From DATBRV01 sp036560145 (GTDB lineage: Bacteria; Myxococcota_A; UBA9160; SMWR01): DNA of 64,000 nt. Location of the stretch: NCBI GenBank assembly GCA_036560145.1, contig DATBRV010000078.1, forward strand, positions 6,473-70,472, given 5' to 3'. Positions 15,514-24,024 of the stretch are shown one piece after another; position 1 is the stretch's first letter, and every line of letters begins with the position of its first letter. The notes beneath the pieces are model-generated. The model searched no databases and was not told the origin of the DNA. It saw only the letters and a program-made list of their open reading frames with translations. The translations under genes were made by a program, and so were the position numbers.

Positions 15514-16422
15514 TTGACGACGGACGTGGGGACGCCCACTGCCCCCGCGCCGGCCGCCTCGGCGCGCAGGAACTCGATCGCGGGCATCGCGGTGGCGATG
15601 GCGCTCGCGATCGGGATCTTTGCGCCCATCCTCTATTACATGGTGCTGCACTGGAAGGCCGTCCCCGACTACTCGCACGGCTTCCTGGTCGGCCCGCTCG
15701 CGATCTATTTCGCCTGGGAGCGGCGCGCGAAGCTGCGGCGCGCGCCGATCGAGCCGAGCTGGTGGGGGATCGTCCCGCTCGGGCTCGGATCGCTCGCCCT
15801 GATGGTCGGAAGGCTCGGCGTCGAGCTGATGGCGATGCGCACCTCTTTCGTGCTGACGCTGATCGGCCTGGTGCTGCTGCTGCTGGGCTGGCCCATCTTC
15901 CGGATCCTTCGCTTCCCGCTGTTCTTCCTCTTCCTGATGGTGCCGCTGCCGCAGTCGCTCGTGAACGTGATCGCCTTTCCGCTCCAGCTGATCGCCGCGG
16001 ATCTCGCGGTCGAATGGCTGCACTGGCTGTCGATCCCCGCCCTGCGAGAGGGCAACATCATCCACCTCGCGAACACCCCGCTCTTCGTCGCGGAGGCGTG
16101 CAGCGGCCTGCGCTCGCTGATGGCGCTCGGGACGCTGGCGGTCGTGTTCGCGTACTTCTTCCGCAAGCGCATGCTGGAGCGCATCGTGATCGTGCTCTCG
16201 GCCATCCCGATCGCGATCCTGGTGAACGCCTTCCGGGTGGCGCTGACCGGCTACCTGACGCACAGCCTCGGTGAACAGGCGGCGCAGGGAGTGATCCACC
16301 AGACCGAGGGCCTGTTCACCTTCGGCCTGGCGTTCGCGCTGCTGCTGGTCGAAGCGTCGCTGCTCCAGATCCTCTTCCAGCGCTTCGGGCGCAAGCGCCC
16401 CGCTGCGGCGGCCCGCCCATGA
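15514..16422 (+). CDS. xrtA: Exosortase (XrtA/EpsH-like transpeptidase)
   Basis: A 302-residue integral membrane protein with about eight hydrophobic spans. The exosortase triad is complete: Cys196 in VAEACSGLRSLM, Arg241 in LVNAFRVALTGY and His262 in GVIHQTEGLF. Exosortases cleave PEP-CTERM-like tails and attach proteins to a surface acceptor. The start is a TTG at 15514 with GGGAG 6 bases upstream; no better start precedes the first span. It is followed by epsI with a 4-base ATGA overlap, the standard arrangement for XrtA. The large secreted protein at 58515-60977 has a tail that could be its substrate. Confidence 0.93.
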   Translation: MTTDVGTPTAPAPAASARRNSIAGIAVAMALAIGIFAPILYYMVLHWKAVPDYSHGFLVGPLAIYFAWERRAKLRRAPIEPSWWGIVPLGLGSLALMVGRLGVELMAMRTSFVLTLIGLVLLLLGWPIFRILRFPLFFLFLMVPLPQSLVNVIAFPLQLIAADLAVEWLHWLSIPALREGNIIHLANTPLFVAEACSGLRSLMALGTLAVVFAYFFRKRMLERIVIVLSAIPIAILVNAFRVALTGYLTHSLGEQAAQGVIHQTEGLFTFGLAFALLLVEASLLQILFQRFGRKRPAAAARP

Positions 16423-17081
16423 CCAGATTCGCCGTCGCCATCGCGTTCCTCGCGCTGAACTTCTACACCTATCATTTCCTGGCGACCCGGGCGGTGATCC
16501 CGGAACGCCGTCACTTCGAAGCGTTTCCGCTCACGTACGACGGCTGGTCGTGCGCCGAGCCGCACGTGATGTCCAAGGAGGTCGTGGCGAACCTGGGCGT
16601 CACCGACTACCTGCTCTGCGATTTCGTGCGCCAGGATCCGCCGGCGATCGCCAACGTCTACCTGGGTTTTCACGAGAGGCAGGTGCGCGAAGAGGGCGGA
16701 GGCTCGGGCGAGAATTCGATCCACCCCCCGGCCCACTGCCTGCCGGGCTCGGGGTGGGATCTGATCCAGGTCGAGACCGTTCGCCTCGATCTGCCCGGCC
16801 TTCCGCAGCGGCCGGCCCCCGTGAAGCGGCTGCTGATCGCGAAGGGAGAGGCGCGCCAGCTCGTCTACTACTGGTACCAGCAACAGGGGCGCGTGATCGC
16901 CGAGGATTGGCAGAAGATCGTCTGGGTCGGCCTCGACCGCGCGTTGCACGGCCGCACCGACGGCACCCTGGTGCGCTTCACGTTCCCGATCGGGCGGGAT
17001 GGAGAGGAGGCGGCCGACGCGCAGTTCCGCGACCTGGCCCCGCGGCTGGTCGCGCAGTTTCCCGGCTTCCTGCCAGACTGA
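16419..17081 (+). CDS. epsI: EpsI family exosortase-associated protein (DUF3485)
   Basis: A 220-residue protein with an N-terminal signal anchor (about 4-22) and a periplasmic domain. The motif IHPPAHCLPGSGWD (about 103-116), with its invariant Cys and PGSGW, is the hallmark of EpsI/DUF3485. The family is either a separate protein or fused to exosortase. It is thought to act with the exosortase in polymer production or protein sorting, but its reaction is unknown. It overlaps the xrtA stop by 4 bases. Confidence 0.92.
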   Translation: MTRFAVAIAFLALNFYTYHFLATRAVIPERRHFEAFPLTYDGWSCAEPHVMSKEVVANLGVTDYLLCDFVRQDPPAIANVYLGFHERQVREEGGGSGENSIHPPAHCLPGSGWDLIQVETVRLDLPGLPQRPAPVKRLLIAKGEARQLVYYWYQQQGRVIAEDWQKIVWVGLDRALHGRTDGTLVRFTFPIGRDGEEAADAQFRDLAPRLVAQFPGFLPD

Positions 17082-17093
17082 GGGGCGGGCGAC

Positions 17094-18488
17094 TTGAGCG
17101 GCTTCCAGGACAAGATCTACCCGGCGCTGCCGATCTTCGCGCAGAACCTGTCCTGCACCTGGGCGGGCTTCCGGCGCGCGCGGGCGCGCTTCGGGCCGAA
17201 ATTCCGCGACACGCTGGCCGAGCTCGAGCGCAGCGTCGACGCCTCCCACGAGGAGCTGCTCGAGATCCAGCGCAGGAGGCTCGACCGGCTGGTTCGTCGC
17301 GCGCGCGAGCACGTCCCCTACTACCGGGACATCGCGCCCCCGGCCGAGCACCGCGACCCGGCGCAGGCGATCGGACACACCCTGGCTGCGATCCCCCCGC
17401 TCGACAAGCGCAGCTACCGCGACGAACCGCGCGCCTTCCTCGCGCGCGACGTTCCCATCCACCGGCTGCGCCGCAGCCGCACCAGCGGGACGACCGGGAC
17501 GGCGCTGCCCCTCTGGTACACGGCCACGACTCTGGCCGAGGAGTACGCGACCGTGTGGCGGCTGCGCCGCCGCTGCGGCGTCGAGCTCGACGCTCCCTAC
17601 GCGACCTTCACCGGCCAGACGATCGTGCCCGTGGGACAGTCGCAGCCGCCCTTCTGGCGCACCAACGCCTGGTCCGCGCAGACCCTCTTCTCGATCTACC
17701 ACATGTCGCCGGCCACGCTCGACAGCTACGTCGACGCCCTCCACCGCGTGAACGCCCGCTACGTGCAGGGCTACCCCTCGGCGATCCACCTGGTGGCGCG
17801 CGCGCTGCTCGCCGCCGGGCGCGAGATGCCGCCGAACCGCCTCAGCGCGGTCTTCACCTCCTCGGAGTCGCTGCTCGCCTTCCATCGCGAGGCGATCGAA
17901 AAGGCCTTCGGCGCGCCCGTGCGGGACCGCTACGGCGTGAGCGAGTTCGACGTCTCGATGACCGAGTGCGATGCGAGGCGGCTCCACCTCGACATGGAGT
18001 TCTGCATCGTCGAGGTCGAGGTCGAGGAGGAGACGGCGGATTTCGTGCGCGGCCCGCTGCTGATCACCGGACTCGCCGCCGAGGCGACGCCGCGCCTGCG
18101 CTACCGGATCGGGGACGTCGGCACCAAGGCGAAGAAGCCCTGCCCCTGCGGCCGGGCGGGCGAAACCTTCTTCTCCGTCGACGGTCGACTCGAGGACTAC
18201 GTCGCCACGCCGGATGGCCGGCTGGTCGGGCGCATGGACCACGTCTTCAAGGAGCAGCTCGCGGTCGCGGAGGCGCAGATCCTCCAGGCCGACGCCGGCT
18301 CGATCGACGTGCTGATCGTGCCGCGCGCGGGGTGGAGCGAGGCGGGCCGGCGCAGCATCACCAAGGAGCTGCGCTCCCGGCTCGGCGACGAGATCGACGT
18401 GCGGATCGAGGTGGTGGATTCGATCCCGCGCGAGCCGAACGGGAAGTTCCGGGCCGTCAAATCGGCGGTGGGCGGCAACTGCCCATGA
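17094..18488 (+). CDS. PaaK/CapK-like adenylate-forming enzyme
   Basis: A 464-residue member of the phenylacetate-CoA ligase-like group (CapK) of adenylate-forming enzymes. The ATP-binding loop TSGTTGT is at residues 130-136, DRYGVSEFD fits the A5-type motif, and PREPNGKFRAVK near the C-terminus carries the catalytic-lysine region. The start is a TTG at 17094 behind GGGGCGGGCG. CapK-like enzymes are frequent in capsule and exopolysaccharide loci, where they are presumed to activate a carboxylic acid for attachment to sugar or lipid; the acid is unknown. The cysteine pair in KKPCPCGRAG suggests a metal-binding or structural element as in other family members. Confidence 0.85.
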   Translation: MSGFQDKIYPALPIFAQNLSCTWAGFRRARARFGPKFRDTLAELERSVDASHEELLEIQRRRLDRLVRRAREHVPYYRDIAPPAEHRDPAQAIGHTLAAIPPLDKRSYRDEPRAFLARDVPIHRLRRSRTSGTTGTALPLWYTATTLAEEYATVWRLRRRCGVELDAPYATFTGQTIVPVGQSQPPFWRTNAWSAQTLFSIYHMSPATLDSYVDALHRVNARYVQGYPSAIHLVARALLAAGREMPPNRLSAVFTSSESLLAFHREAIEKAFGAPVRDRYGVSEFDVSMTECDARRLHLDMEFCIVEVEVEEETADFVRGPLLITGLAAEATPRLRYRIGDVGTKAKKPCPCGRAGETFFSVDGRLEDYVATPDGRLVGRMDHVFKEQLAVAEAQILQADAGSIDVLIVPRAGWSEAGRRSITKELRSRLGDEIDVRIEVVDSIPREPNGKFRAVKSAVGGNCP

Positions 18489-19963
18489 CACGCGTCGGCG
18501 TCGCGCGCACGAAGGATTCGTATCGGGGCCTCGCGCCGCCCTTCGGCCCGGGCCGGAGCTACCCGGAGCTGGCGGCCTGGCTCCCGCCCGGCGAGGGTCC
18601 CTCGAACCACGTCTACGCCGCGGTGCGCGCGGCGCTCCACGCGCTCGGCCTCGACGCGGCCCGCTACGGCACGCCCGACTGGAACCCGCTCGGCGGGCTC
18701 GTCTCCGCCGGCGGGCGCGTGGTCTGCAAGCCGAACTTCATCCGGCATTGGAACCCGGCTCCGGGCGCGAGCCTCGAGTCCGTCGTCACGCACGGATCGG
18801 TGCTGCGCGCGGCGCTCGACTACGCGCGGCTCGCGGTCGGGCCGACCGGCTCGCTCGCGATCGCCGAGGCGCCCCAGCACGACTGCGACTGGGACGAGAT
18901 CCGGCGCTTCGCGGGGCTCGACGAGATCGCGGGCTTCTACGCCGAGGCGCTGGGCTGCGAGCTCGAGATCGTCGATCTGCGCCGCGAGGCGGTCGTGTAT
19001 CGGGACGGCGTGATCGTCGAGAGGCGATCCCTCCCCGGCGATCCGCGCGGCTACCGCCTGGTCGACCTCGGGCCGCGGAGCGCCTTCCACGGCTCGGGAC
19101 TCGATCCCGAGCGCTTCCGGGGCGCGGACTACGACGCGCGCGCCACCACCGAGCACCACCTGGCGGGCCACCACGAGTACCTGCTGGCCGAGACCGTGCT
19201 CTCCGCGGATCTCGTGGTGAACCTCCCGAAGCTCAAGACCCACAAGAAGACCGGGGTCACGCTCGCGCTCAAGAACCTGGTCGGGATCAACGGGGACAAG
19301 AACCTCCTGCCCCACCATTGCGCCGGCTCCCCCCGCGCAGGCGGGGACGAGTTCCCGGGCGATGCCTGGATCGACCGTGCGCGCAGCCGCGCGGTCGACG
19401 CGGCGCGCCTCCTGCTTCGCCGCGGCGTGGGCACGGGCCTCCTGCGCGCCGCGCGCCGGCTCGAGAACACGGCCCGCGGCGACGCCTTCGTGCGGGCGGG
19501 GAACTGGCATGGCAACCGCACCACCTGGCGGATGTGCCTCGACCTGAACCGCGCCTTCTACTACTCGGACGCGCGCGGCCCGCGCTGGGACGCCGATCTG
19601 CCCTTGCGCCGCGCGCTGCACCTCGTCGACGGGATCGTGGCCGGCGAGGGCGAGGGCCCGCTCGCGCCGCGCGACCGCCCGCTCGGCGCAATCGTCGCCG
19701 CGACCGACCCGCTCGCGGCGGAGATCGCCTGCGTACGCCTGATGGGCTTCGACGAGGCGCGGATTCCGCTGTTGCGCGAGGCGATGGCCGTCCCGTGCTT
19801 CCCGATCGGCGCCGTTCGCAAGGCGAGCGACGTCCAGCTGGCGGTGGCGGACGCCGAGGGCGGGGTTCGCGAGGCGAGCCTCGCGGCGCTCGCGCCGCCG
19901 CAGGCGTTCTTGCCTCACCCAGGCTGGCGCGGAGTTCTGGAGGTGCGGCCATGTGCGGAATAG
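18485..19963 (+). CDS. DUF362 domain protein
   Basis: A 492-residue protein whose central part matches DUF362: VVCKPNFIRHWNPA near 79-92 and LPKLKTHKKTGVTLALKNLV near 247-266. No ferredoxin-type cysteine clusters were seen, so this is the iron-sulfur-free form. The ATG at 18485 overlaps the stop of the CapK-like gene as ATGA, and the end overlaps the amidotransferase gene by 13 bases. DUF362 proteins have no settled reaction. The tight coupling to a carboxylate-activating enzyme and an amidotransferase suggests a shared tailoring pathway, which is inference. Confidence 0.85.
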   Translation: MTRVGVARTKDSYRGLAPPFGPGRSYPELAAWLPPGEGPSNHVYAAVRAALHALGLDAARYGTPDWNPLGGLVSAGGRVVCKPNFIRHWNPAPGASLESVVTHGSVLRAALDYARLAVGPTGSLAIAEAPQHDCDWDEIRRFAGLDEIAGFYAEALGCELEIVDLRREAVVYRDGVIVERRSLPGDPRGYRLVDLGPRSAFHGSGLDPERFRGADYDARATTEHHLAGHHEYLLAETVLSADLVVNLPKLKTHKKTGVTLALKNLVGINGDKNLLPHHCAGSPRAGGDEFPGDAWIDRARSRAVDAARLLLRRGVGTGLLRAARRLENTARGDAFVRAGNWHGNRTTWRMCLDLNRAFYYSDARGPRWDADLPLRRALHLVDGIVAGEGEGPLAPRDRPLGAIVAATDPLAAEIACVRLMGFDEARIPLLREAMAVPCFPIGAVRKASDVQLAVADAEGGVREASLAALAPPQAFLPHPGWRGVLEVRPCAE

Positions 19964-21876
19964 CCGGATTCAGCGGAGCCTTCGAGGCGGAACTCCTCGA
20001 GCGCATGAACGCCGCGCAGGCCCACCGCGGCCCCGACGACGCCGGGACGTTCTTCGACGCCGAGGCGCGCATCGGGCTCGCCCACCGGCGGCTCTCGATC
20101 ATCGACCTCTCGCCGCGCGGCCACCAGCCGATGTGGGATGTCGGCCGGCGGGTCGCGATCAGCTTCAACGGCGAGATCTACAACTACCGCGAGCTCCGCC
20201 GCGAGCTCGTTCAAGACGGCTACTCCTTCCAGAGCGAGAGCGACACCGAAGTGCTGCTCAACCTCTACCTGCGCGACGGAGCCAAGATGCTCGCGCGCTT
20301 GAACGGCATCTTCGCCTTCGCGATCTGGGATACGCGCTCGCGCGAGCTCCTGCTCGCGCGCGATCAGCTCGGCGTGAAGCCGCTCTACTGGGCCACGACG
20401 CCGCGCGGCGTGATCTTCGCGAGCGAGATCAAGGCGCTGCTCGCGGAGCCCTCGCTGGATCGCGAGCTCGATCCGCGGGCGGTGCGCCATCACCTGCTCT
20501 ACCTCTGGTGCCCGGCGCCGCTCACCATGCTGGCCCAGGTGCGCAAGCTCGAGCCGGGCTGCGCCCTGCGCATCCGCGAGGGCCGCGTCACGGAGAGCTG
20601 GCGCTACTGGAGCCTTCCGTACGATCAGGAGATCGTCGACTGGCCGGTCTCGGACATGATCGTGCAGGTGCGCAAGTACCTGCGGCGGGCCGTCGAGCGC
20701 CAGCTCGTCTCCGACGTCCCGATCGGCGCGTTCCTCTCGGGGGGCCTCGATTCGAGCAGCGTCGTGGCGCTCGCGCGCCGCGCGCTGGGCGGCGGCGGCC
20801 GGCTGCCCTGCTTCACGATCGGCTTCCGCGGCGAGAGCACGCGCTCCGAGGGAATGGCCGAGGACCTGCCCCACGCGCAGCGCGTGGCCCAGCAGCTCGA
20901 CGTCGAGCTGCACACGATCTTCGTGGGGCCCGAAATGCTCGACGAGCTGCCGAAGGTGCTCTTCCACCTCGACGAGCCGCAGGCGGATCCCGCGCCGATC
21001 AACGCGCTCTTCATCGCCAGCCTCGCGCGCCAGCATGGGATCAAGGTGCTGCTCTCCGGCGCCGGCGGCGACGACGTCTTCACCGGCTACCGGCGCCACC
21101 ATGCCCTCGTCGAGGAACCCTGGTGGGCCTGGCTGCCGCCGGCGGCGCGGCGCGGGCTGCGGTCCGCGAGCCAACGCGTCCGGCCGACCTCGGATCTGGG
21201 CCGGCGGATCGGCAAGGCCTTCCGCTACGCCGACCTCTCCGCCGACGAGCGGATCGCCGCCTACTTCCACTGGATCGAGCCCGGACACCTGCGCCCGCTC
21301 TTCGGACCGCGGCTGCTGCCGGAAGGCTGGGGCCCGGACCACGACCTCGTGCTGGACGCCGTCACCCGGCTCTCGGCTTCGATCCCGCCGCTGCACCGCA
21401 TGCTGCATCTCGAGAAGACGTTCTTCCTCGCCGATCACAACCTCAACTACGTCGACAAGGTCTCGATGGCGTGCGGCGTCGAAGTGCGGGTGCCGTTCCT
21501 CGATCCCGAGCTGGTCACGCTCGCGGCGCGGCTTCCGCCTTTCGTGAAGCAGCACGGGCGGACGGGCAAGTGGGTGCTGCGCCGCGCGATGGAGCCCTAC
21601 GTTCCGCGCGAGGTGATCGAGCGCAAGAAGACCGGCTTCGGCGCTCCGCTGCGCGAGTGGCTGCGCCACGAGCTCGCGCCGGTCGTCGACGATGCGCTTT
21701 CGCCCGCTACGCTCACGCGCCGGGGGCTCTTCGACCCGGACGGGGTGAGGCGGCTCGTGCAGCAGGACCGCGATCGCCGCGTCGACGCGACCTACACGAT
21801 CTTTTCGATGATCTGCATCGAGCTGTGGTGCCGGATGTTCATCGATCCGCCGACGCCGAGTCCGGGGGGCGCTTGA
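19951..21876 (+). CDS. Asparagine-synthase-like glutamine amidotransferase 1
   Basis: A 641-residue two-domain protein. The class II glutaminase domain starts MCGIAGFSG with nucleophile Cys2, and includes HRGPDD and SFNGEIYNYREL. The ATP-pyrophosphatase loop SGGLDSS is at 263-269. The family makes asparagine or, in polysaccharide loci, amidates sugar carboxylates (WbpS-like). The ATG at 19951 is certain because Cys2 must follow the initiator. It is one of four such genes in the window and the one embedded in the exosortase operon, so it may be the exosortase-associated amidotransferase. Confidence 0.9.
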   Translation: MCGIAGFSGAFEAELLERMNAAQAHRGPDDAGTFFDAEARIGLAHRRLSIIDLSPRGHQPMWDVGRRVAISFNGEIYNYRELRRELVQDGYSFQSESDTEVLLNLYLRDGAKMLARLNGIFAFAIWDTRSRELLLARDQLGVKPLYWATTPRGVIFASEIKALLAEPSLDRELDPRAVRHHLLYLWCPAPLTMLAQVRKLEPGCALRIREGRVTESWRYWSLPYDQEIVDWPVSDMIVQVRKYLRRAVERQLVSDVPIGAFLSGGLDSSSVVALARRALGGGGRLPCFTIGFRGESTRSEGMAEDLPHAQRVAQQLDVELHTIFVGPEMLDELPKVLFHLDEPQADPAPINALFIASLARQHGIKVLLSGAGGDDVFTGYRRHHALVEEPWWAWLPPAARRGLRSASQRVRPTSDLGRRIGKAFRYADLSADERIAAYFHWIEPGHLRPLFGPRLLPEGWGPDHDLVLDAVTRLSASIPPLHRMLHLEKTFFLADHNLNYVDKVSMACGVEVRVPFLDPELVTLAARLPPFVKQHGRTGKWVLRRAMEPYVPREVIERKKTGFGAPLREWLRHELAPVVDDALSPATLTRRGLFDPDGVRRLVQQDRDRRVDATYTIFSMICIELWCRMFIDPPTPSPGGA

Positions 21877-24011
21877 AGCAGATCCTCCAGAGCGCTCGCA
21901 GCGGCGAGCTCGAGCTGGCCGAGGTGCCGGTGCCGCTGGCCGGGGCGGGCCAGGTGCTCATGCGCACGGCCTTCTCCGTCGTCTCCCCGGGCACCGAGAC
22001 CCTCGCGATGGACTTCGCGAGGAGCTCGCTGCTCAGCAAGGCGCGCAGCCGCCCGGACCTGGTGCGCCAGGTGGTGAAGAAGCTGCGCCAGGAGGGGCCG
22101 CTCGCGACCTTTCGCGCGGTGACGACGCGCCTGGATGCGCCGCAGCCCCTCGGCTACTCCTGCGCCGGGATCGTCGAGGCCGTGGGCGAGGGCGTGACGG
22201 GCTTCGCGCGCGGCGACCGCGTCGCCTGCGCCGGCGCCGGCTATGCGAACCACGCCGAGTGGAACGCCGTGCCCGAGAACCTGGTGGCGCTCGTCCCCGA
22301 CGGCGTCTCGCTGCGCGACGCAGCCTACGCGACGGTGGGCGCGATCGCGCTCCAGGGTCTGCGCCTGGCCCGCCCGACGCTCGGCGAGATCGCCGCCGTC
22401 GTGGGCCTGGGGCTGATCGGCCAGCTCGCGGTCCAGTGCCTGCGCGCCAACGGCTGCCGCGTGGTCGGCCTCGATCCGAACCCCGAGCGCGCCAAGCAGG
22501 CTCGCGGCCTGGGCGCGGAGTGGGTGGCCGCGCCCGGGGAGCTCGGCGCGAGCTGGCGCGATCACGCGACCGGCGGGTACGGCGTGGATCTCGCGCTCGT
22601 CACGGCCTCGGCCGAGAGCTCGGCCCCGCTCGTGACGGCCGCCGAGCTCTGCCGGCGCAGGGGTCGCATCTCTCTCGTCGGCGCCGTTCCGATCGAGCTC
22701 GACCGGCGGCTGCTCTACGAGAAGGAGCTCGAGCTCAGCGTCAGCATGTCCTACGGCCCCGGCCGCTACGACCGCCGCTACGAGGAGCTGGGGCTCGACT
22801 ACCCGCTCCCCTTCGTGCGCTGGACCGAGAACCGGAACCTGCAGGCGTTCCTCGCCCTGGTGGCCTCCGGCGCCGTGAGTCCCGAGCGCCTCGACGCCGA
22901 GGTCGTGCCCTTCGAGGGCGCGGAGCGCGTCTACGCCGAGCTCGCGCGCGGCGACCGGAGCACCCTTTCGCTGGTCTTCGAGTACCCGCGCGAGGCCTCG
23001 CAGGAGCGCAGCGTGCGCGTGGCGCCGCCAGCTCCGGCGCCGGCGGAGGGAGCGCTCGGCGTGGCGGTGATCGGCGCCGGCAACTACGCCAAATCCGTGC
23101 TCCTGCCGGCCCTCTCCCGCGGCGAGGGTCTCCAGCGGGTGACGCTCGTCGCGGCCACCGGCGGCTCCGCGCGGCGGAGCGCCGAGCGTTTCGGGTTCGA
23201 GGCCTGCGGCAGCGATCCCGGCGTCGCCATTGCCGACCCGCGCGTGCGGCTCGTCTTCGTCGCGACGCGCCACGACAGCCACGCCGCGCTCGCCGAGGCG
23301 GCGCTGCGCGCTGGAAAGGCGGTCTGGCTCGAGAAGCCGGTGGGGCTCTCGCCCGGGGAGGTGGACCGCGTGGTAGCCGCGGCGCGCGAGTCGAGCGGGC
23401 CCCTCTTCATCGGCTACAACCGCCGCTTCTCGCCCCATGCCCGCGCCATGCGCGAGGCGCTCGCCGCAAGAAGAGGCCCGCTCGCGATACACTATATCGT
23501 GTCTGCCGGCCCCACGCCCTCGGGCACCTGGATCACGGATCCGCGGGCGGGCGGCGGGCGCATCGTGGGCGAGGTCTGCCACTTCGTGGACCTCTGCAGC
23601 CATCTCGCCGGCGCGGCTCCCGTCAGCGTCTTCGCGCGCGCGCTGGGCCGCGATCCCGAGCACGACGACTCGACCGTCGCGGTGCTGGGCTTCGCCGACG
23701 GCTCGACCGCGACGATCGAGTACCTGGCCGGCAGCGACCCGTCGCTCCCCAAGGAACGCATCGAGGCCTCCGCAGACGGCCTCACCGCGCGCTGCGAGAA
23801 CTTCCGCAGCACCCGCGTCTCCGGACGCCGAGCGCTGCGCAGCTGGAACCAGGACAAGGGCCAGGCGGCGGCCGTCGCCGCGGCGCTGGAAGCCGTGCGC
23901 CGCGGCTCGCCGTCTCCCTTCGACCTCGACGAAATCGCCGCCGTCTCACGCGCGACCTTCGCGATCCTGGAGTCCTGCCGCAGCGGGCAGGTCGTGGATC
24001 TCGCGCGTTGA
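21873..24011 (+). CDS. Two-domain oxidoreductase: zinc-type alcohol dehydrogenase fused to Gfo/Idh/MocA
   Basis: A 712-residue fusion. Residues 1-370 form a medium-chain dehydrogenase with a GroES-like part (GYSCAGIVEAVGEGVTGF) and a Rossmann part (VVGLGLIGQLAVQ). Residues from about 395 form a Gfo/Idh/MocA oxidoreductase with VAVIGAGNYAKSVLLPAL and WLEKPVGLS. The start is TTG at 21873 overlapping the amidotransferase stop as TTGA. Such fusions are typical of exopolysaccharide loci and probably oxidise a sugar or cyclitol; the substrate is unknown. It ends the plus-strand operon. Confidence 0.88.
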   Translation: MKQILQSARSGELELAEVPVPLAGAGQVLMRTAFSVVSPGTETLAMDFARSSLLSKARSRPDLVRQVVKKLRQEGPLATFRAVTTRLDAPQPLGYSCAGIVEAVGEGVTGFARGDRVACAGAGYANHAEWNAVPENLVALVPDGVSLRDAAYATVGAIALQGLRLARPTLGEIAAVVGLGLIGQLAVQCLRANGCRVVGLDPNPERAKQARGLGAEWVAAPGELGASWRDHATGGYGVDLALVTASAESSAPLVTAAELCRRRGRISLVGAVPIELDRRLLYEKELELSVSMSYGPGRYDRRYEELGLDYPLPFVRWTENRNLQAFLALVASGAVSPERLDAEVVPFEGAERVYAELARGDRSTLSLVFEYPREASQERSVRVAPPAPAPAEGALGVAVIGAGNYAKSVLLPALSRGEGLQRVTLVAATGGSARRSAERFGFEACGSDPGVAIADPRVRLVFVATRHDSHAALAEAALRAGKAVWLEKPVGLSPGEVDRVVAAARESSGPLFIGYNRRFSPHARAMREALAARRGPLAIHYIVSAGPTPSGTWITDPRAGGGRIVGEVCHFVDLCSHLAGAAPVSVFARALGRDPEHDDSTVAVLGFADGSTATIEYLAGSDPSLPKERIEASADGLTARCENFRSTRVSGRRALRSWNQDKGQAAAVAAALEAVRRGSPSPFDLDEIAAVSRATFAILESCRSGQVVDLAR

Positions 24012-24024
24012 GCGGGGCCGCCGG

